From contig NZ_JBEGII010000001.1 in NCBI RefSeq assembly GCF_040675875.1, forward strand, positions 186,001 to 250,000: a DNA stretch of 64,000 nucleotides, read 5' to 3'. The notes beneath the pieces were generated by a model. That model ran no database searches, was not told the origin of the DNA, and saw only the letters and a list, made by a program, of their open reading frames with translations. The position numbers were made by a program, and so were the translations under genes. Source of the DNA: Microbacterium sp. LWO12-1.2. Lineage in GTDB: Bacteria > Actinomycetota > Actinomycetes > Actinomycetales > Microbacteriaceae. Numbering within the stretch: position 1 is the stretch's first letter; the number at the start of each line of letters is the position of its first letter. Positions 60,129 through 64,000 of this stretch are shown here, one piece after another.

Positions 60129-60572
60129 ATGAAACCAACCTCCCGATTGCGGCGTCTCGCCGGCCTGGGCAGTCGCTTCCTCATCGTCGGCGGGTTGAGC
60201 ACGCTGATCGAGATCGGTGTCTTCAACCTTCTCGTCTACGTGTGGGGGTGGGACGTCGTCTCCGCGAAGATCGTCGCCTCGCTGGTCGCGCTCGTCAACG
60301 CCTACTTCGGCAACCGCGAGTGGACCTTCCGGCACCGTGACCGACGCGGACGGATCAGTGAGCTCGTGCTCTTCATCCTGACCAACGTCGCCTGCACGGC
60401 GATCGGTGCGGGACTGGTCTGGCTCGGCGTCGAGTTGGCGGCGGGAATCCTGGGCCGAACGCCCGGGCCGATCGCTGTGAACGGCGTCAACCTCGTGAGC
60501 ATCGTGATCGTCGTGGCGCTGAGGTTCGTGCTCTACCACTCGATCGTCTTCCGCTCGCCGACTCCCCGCTGA
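60129..60572 (+). CDS. GtrA-family membrane protein
   Basis: A 147-aa protein with four membrane segments. FLIVGGLSTLIEIGVFNLLV, the KIVASLVALVNAYFGNREWTF turn and RFVLYHSIVF at the end are the GtrA pattern. GtrA-type proteins are proposed flippases for polyprenyl-phosphate sugars. It is divergent from the GT2 gene, 60 bp away. Confidence 0.9.
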   Translation: MKPTSRLRRLAGLGSRFLIVGGLSTLIEIGVFNLLVYVWGWDVVSAKIVASLVALVNAYFGNREWTFRHRDRRGRISELVLFILTNVACTAIGAGLVWLGVELAAGILGRTPGPIAVNGVNLVSIVIVVALRFVLYHSIVFRSPTPR

Positions 60573-60585
60573 CTCACTGTCGGCA

Positions 60586-62019
60586 TCACTGCGCCGACTC
60601 CGCACGCCTCGCTGCCTTTCGCGCGGCCCTCGTTCCGGCGGCACCACCGAGCTCGTGGGTCGACCCGTAGGTGTACGCACCGTAGCCGTAGCTGTCGGGA
60701 CCCTTCGTGGGCAGCATCGTGATCACGACGCCGAGGAGGTCGACACCCGCGGTCTGCAGGGTGCGGAGCGCGCCCTGCAGCTCGGGCTTGCGGGTCTTTC
60801 CCGATGCCGCGGCGAGGATGATTCCGCGGGTCTTCTTGCCGATCACGGCGGCATCCGTCACGAGCAGGAGCGGGGGAGCATCGATCAGGATGTAGTCGAA
60901 GTACTCTTCGAGCGTCGAGAGCACGGTGTCCATCGCACTGGAGCCGAGCAGCTCGCTCGGGTTGGGTGGGACCGGTCCGCTGGGCAGGACGTAGAGCTCA
61001 TGCGTTCCCCACTTGCGCAGTGCCTCGGACAACGGCACCTGGCCGATCAGCACGTTGGTGAGTCCGACCCCGCCCTCCATCGCCATGTAGTCGGCGATGC
61101 GGGGCAGGCGCAGATCGCCATCGATCAGGGCGACGCGAGCACCGGTCTCGGCGAGTGCGATGGCGAGGTTCGCCGTCGTCGTCGACTTCCCCTCGCCGGG
61201 ACCTGAGCTCGAGACGACGAAGGTGCGGGAGTCGGCATCGACGTCGAGGAACTGCAGGTTGGTGCGCAGCGTGCGGAACGACTCGGCCCGGGGGCTTCGC
61301 GGATCGGCGTGCACGATCAGCGGTCGCTTGGGTGCGTCAGGGTCGAAGGCGATACCACCGAGAAGCGGTCGGTCGGTGAGCGCTTCGAGGTCGTGGAGAG
61401 TGTGGATGCGGGTGTCGAGGACCGTCCGCAGGACTGCGAAGCCGATACCCGCGGCGAGTCCGAGGAATCCGCCGATGATGATCAGCAGCGGGATGTTCGG
61501 GCTGGAGGGGGTCGTGGGTACCGCCGCCGGGTTGGTCACCGTCACGTGCACGGGACTCACGCCACCCTCGACGGCCGGTCGCTCGAGGGTGTTCTGCACG
61601 GCATCGGTGAAGCTGATCGCCGTCTGGTCGGCGATGGCGGCGGCGCGCTTCGGATCGGTGTCGGTGACCGAAATGTTGATCATCACCGTGTTCAGCGGCG
61701 TGCTCGCCGAGATCTTTCCCGCGAGCTGACGCGCGGTCATGTCGAGGCCGAGCTCCTCGATCACCGGGTCGAGCACGAGCGCCGTGCCGATCGTGTCGAC
61801 GTAGCTGGTGACCATCTGGCGGGCGAAGGTGGTTCCCTGCACGAGGTCGCCGGTTGCGGCGCCTTCCGTGCGCACCGAAACGTAGAGCTGGGTGGACGTG
61901 ACGTACTTCGGCGCCTGCAGATACGCGTATGCACCGCCGCCTGCGAGGCCGACCACGAGCAGGACGAGGATCGCTATCCAGTTCTTCTGCAGGATGCGGA
62001 TGTAGTCGCGGAGTTCCAC
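60586..62019 (-). CDS. Wzz/BY-kinase polysaccharide co-polymerase, copy 1
   Basis: A 477-aa fused protein. The Wzz part has membrane segments at about 15-33 and 178-200 around an extracytoplasmic loop; the cytoplasmic kinase has Walker A SSGPGEGKSTTTANLA, Walker A' VALIDGDLRLPRI and Walker B YILIDAPPLLLVTDA. The C-terminus holds a tyrosine cluster (SYGYGAYTYGSTHELG) for autophosphorylation. It should control chain length of an exopolysaccharide. It is paralogous to the next gene. Confidence 0.93.
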   Translation of the reverse strand: MELRDYIRILQKNWIAILVLLVVGLAGGGAYAYLQAPKYVTSTQLYVSVRTEGAATGDLVQGTTFARQMVTSYVDTIGTALVLDPVIEELGLDMTARQLAGKISASTPLNTVMINISVTDTDPKRAAAIADQTAISFTDAVQNTLERPAVEGGVSPVHVTVTNPAAVPTTPSSPNIPLLIIIGGFLGLAAGIGFAVLRTVLDTRIHTLHDLEALTDRPLLGGIAFDPDAPKRPLIVHADPRSPRAESFRTLRTNLQFLDVDADSRTFVVSSSGPGEGKSTTTANLAIALAETGARVALIDGDLRLPRIADYMAMEGGVGLTNVLIGQVPLSEALRKWGTHELYVLPSGPVPPNPSELLGSSAMDTVLSTLEEYFDYILIDAPPLLLVTDAAVIGKKTRGIILAAASGKTRKPELQGALRTLQTAGVDLLGVVITMLPTKGPDSYGYGAYTYGSTHELGGAAGTRAARKAARRAESAQ

Positions 62020-62092
62020 GTGGTCTTTCCTTCGTTCTTCTTCTCGCTCGTGGCGATGGTCAATAGGTTCTCGGGGCGGCAGCGGCTGCTGT

Positions 62093-63472
62093 TCAGCGTG
62101 CGCCGTCGCCGTACCCGTAAGCGCCGACCAGCGTCTTGTCGGGTCCGCGGGCGGGCATCATGGTGACGACGGTCCCGAGGACCTTGGCGCCGACGTTCTC
62201 GATATTGGTGACGGCGTCGCGAACCCGGGGGATCACGGACTTGCCGGCGGCTGTGACGAGGATCGCGCCGGACGTGCGCCGGGCGACCACCGCAGCATCC
62301 GTCACGAGCACGACAGGCGGGGCGTCGATGAGGATGATGTCGAACGCCTCGCGGAGGTCGGCGAGGAGGCCGGCCATCTCGGATGATCCGAGGAGCTCTG
62401 CCGGGTTGGGCGGCACGGTTCCGGAGGGCAGCACGAAGAGCGTGCCGCGTCCCCACCGCTGCAGCGCATCGGTGACGGCGAGACGACCCGCCAGCACCTC
62501 GGTCAGGCCGACGCCTCCCTCGATGCCGAAGTAGTCCGCGATGCGGGGCAGGCGCAGATCGGCATCGATGAGGGCGACCGTGGCGCCTGTCTCGGCGAAG
62601 GCCAGGGCGAGGTTGGCGACCGTGGTCGATTTGCCCTCGCCGGGGCCTGCGCTCGTGACCACGTACGACGGCGTCTCGCCGGCCGGTGAGAGGAATTGCA
62701 CACTGGTGCGGAGCGACCGGTAGGACTCGGGGCGCGAACCGGTCGCTCCGCCCGACACGACCAGCGGCTGTGTACCTGCGGATGCGTCGAACGTCGTCGT
62801 GCCGAGGACCGGCGCACCCGTCGCCTCCGCCGCATCCTCGATCGTGCGCACGCGCGCATCGAGGACGGTGCGGAGCACGATGATGACGATTCCGGCCGCC
62901 AAGCCGAGCAGACCGCCGCCGATCAGGGCGACCGTGCGGTTCGGGGCGGAGGGGGCCGTGGGGACGACAGCCGGCTGGATCATGTCGATCCGCACGATGC
63001 TCCTACGGGTGTCGGACGGACGTTCGAGCTGCTCGGCGACAACCGTGGCGAAGCTGTCGGCCACGGCGTTGGCGATGCGCGCGGCGCGGCCCGGCTTGCC
63101 ATCGGTGACGCTGATCGAGATCGTGGTCGACCCCGGCGCTGCCGACACCGACACGAGGTCGGCGAGGGCGGCGGTCGTCTCTGGCAGCCCGAGCTCGTCG
63201 ATCACGGGCTGCAGGACGATCGAGCTGGGGATGATCGCCACGTAGCTGCCGACGGCCTGGAGAGCGTAGCTGCGTGCGAGGTTCAGCTCGGCGGTCGTGG
63301 CGGCGCCCTCGACGCTCTGAGCCTGGCCGATCACGAGAACTTCAGCGGTCGTCGAGTAGCGCACAGGAGCAGTGAGGCCGTAGAGCACGCCGGCGGACAG
63401 CCCGATCAGAGTGAGGGACACGAGCAGCACGATGTACTGTCGCAGTGCGCGCAACGACGACTGGACGTTCAT
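62093..63472 (-). CDS. Wzz/BY-kinase polysaccharide co-polymerase, copy 2
   Basis: A 459-aa paralogue of the preceding gene with the same layout: membrane segments at about 13-33 and 178-200, Walker A SAGPGEGKSTTVANLA, Walker A' VALIDADLRLPRI and Walker B IILIDAPPVVLVTDA. The C-terminal tail is short and has only two tyrosines (GAYGYGDGAR), so its phosphorylation cluster is reduced. The start at 63472 follows GTGGGGGG. Both genes are on the same strand, 73 bp apart. Confidence 0.93.
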   Translation of the reverse strand: MNVQSSLRALRQYIVLLVSLTLIGLSAGVLYGLTAPVRYSTTAEVLVIGQAQSVEGAATTAELNLARSYALQAVGSYVAIIPSSIVLQPVIDELGLPETTAALADLVSVSAAPGSTTISISVTDGKPGRAARIANAVADSFATVVAEQLERPSDTRRSIVRIDMIQPAVVPTAPSAPNRTVALIGGGLLGLAAGIVIIVLRTVLDARVRTIEDAAEATGAPVLGTTTFDASAGTQPLVVSGGATGSRPESYRSLRTSVQFLSPAGETPSYVVTSAGPGEGKSTTVANLALAFAETGATVALIDADLRLPRIADYFGIEGGVGLTEVLAGRLAVTDALQRWGRGTLFVLPSGTVPPNPAELLGSSEMAGLLADLREAFDIILIDAPPVVLVTDAAVVARRTSGAILVTAAGKSVIPRVRDAVTNIENVGAKVLGTVVTMMPARGPDKTLVGAYGYGDGAR

Positions 63473-63591
63473 GGCCCCCCACGAGTTCAGATACTCCGGC
63501 GATCGCCGTATCCTCGTTAGACAATACCTGTCACTTCTGCGGCGGCCTGTCGCGAAACGTCTCTCGATGCGGCGGGGAGAGGGGCTCACGC

Positions 63592-64000
63592 ATGGCGTTC
63601 GACGAGATCTTCGACCTCGACAAGACGCGCGACCGTTCGCTGTTGCGCGAGCCGGATGCGAAGTCGCTCGCCGGAGAGCTCGATGCGGTGGTCGGACGCC
63701 GACGGGGCACGCGGATCAGTGCCGGTGCCGGGCACGATGTGCCGCGACTGGTGGCGATGGTCGAGGCCGCAGCGGCCGACCGGGTGCCGGCGACCGTGTC
63801 GCCCGAACCGCGGACGACCCGGCGATCGCCTCGGCGTCTCGATTGGATGACGGTGGTCGCCGGGGGACTGGCGGTGGTCGCGGTCGCGATCGCCTCGACG
63901 CTCACGGCTGTGCAGATCGCGACAGCGAGTCCGGTCGGCGATGCCCTGGTGCTGCTCGAGTCGGATGAGGATGGGCTGGCCGCGGCGGAGCAGGCGCTCT
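63592..64000 (+). CDS. Membrane protein, N-terminal part (runs off the right edge)
   Basis: 136 codons are visible from ATG at 63592 (after GGGGAGAGGGG). Residues 1-85 are charged and soluble (FDEIFDLDKTRDRSLLREPD), followed by a basic stretch and one membrane segment (about 88-110, MTVVAGGLAVVAVAIASTLT) with the rest presumably outside. I do not recognise the family. Being divergent from the BY-kinase gene, it may belong to the polysaccharide locus. Confidence 0.65.
   Translation, partial: MAFDEIFDLDKTRDRSLLREPDAKSLAGELDAVVGRRRGTRISAGAGHDVPRLVAMVEAAAADRVPATVSPEPRTTRRSPRRLDWMTVVAGGLAVVAVAIASTLTAVQIATASPVGDALVLLESDEDGLAAAEQAL

Overview
The window comes from a high-GC actinobacterium. The closest fit by gene content and codon use is the Microbacteriaceae, probably Microbacterium. 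Evidence includes tandem Asp23-family genes with an ECF sigma factor, a WXG100 protein, the rplM-rpsI-glmM block, frequent GTG starts, apparently leaderless genes and many 4-bp ATGA/GTGA gene overlaps. All assignments are by eye from sequence and recalled family knowledge; no database search was run.

Layout. 1-4300: accessory genes, with the N-terminal part of a SIR2-like protein cut by the left edge, two unrecognised genes, a 599-aa protein that resembles an actinobacterial DDE-transposase-like family, and a decayed partial copy of the transporter gene at 6707. 4316-7597: an MFS exporter and LacI regulator divergent around a palindrome, then a BASS-family transporter. 7666-18895: a catabolic cluster of two convergent operons whose promoters carry the same ATAGTATT-type palindrome. 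The leftward operon encodes the OtnI/OtnK/OtnC enzymes for four-carbon acid sugars (tetronates) plus a racemase-like protein, a metallo-hydrolase and an MFS importer. The rightward operon encodes a uronate-dehydrogenase-like enzyme, a D-2-hydroxyacid dehydrogenase, a ModA-like protein without signal peptide, a nucleoside hydrolase and an MHS-type importer. A FadR-type GntR regulator sits at the end. 19004-23546: FBP-domain protein, enoyl-CoA hydratase, a membrane protein, an inositol-monophosphatase family enzyme and a LytM endopeptidase.

23614-35993: tRNA-Thr and tRNA-Met, followed by a tandem genomic island. A 46-bp piece of the tRNA-Met 3' end occurs three times (23752, 30899, 35948). Segment 1 (about 7.1 kb) looks like a small actinomycete integrative element: tyrosine integrase, FtsK/TraB translocase, lipoprotein, repressor-like gene with operators, a perfect 19-bp inverted repeat and a RepSA-like initiator. 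Segment 2 (about 5 kb) has no integrase and carries an IS481-type insertion sequence, a small zinc-finger-like gene, a DUF3800 gene and a three-gene TIR / TIR / SLOG operon. This operon is the best candidate in the window for an undescribed anti-phage (Thoeris-like) system. A truncated DUF3800 relic lies just outside the last repeat.

36416-48942: CMD/cupin/alcohol dehydrogenase genes, a Bcr-type MFS pump with divergent XRE regulator, a small membrane protein with a winged-helix regulator, then two Asp23/Gls24 envelope-stress loci separated by a DHA2 drug pump and its TetR regulator. Both Asp23 loci are preceded by the same promoter-like sequence (TGTGAC-N17-CGTCTT), probably read by the ECF sigma factor encoded at 47415.

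49025-64000: a QorR/Qor2-like redox pair, APC permease, TruA, WXG100 with a neighbouring HTH protein, an EEP-fold hydrolase, L13, S9, GlmM, and a surface-polysaccharide locus (membrane glycosyltransferase, GT2, GtrA and two tandem Wzz/BY-kinase proteins) ending in a membrane protein cut by the right edge.
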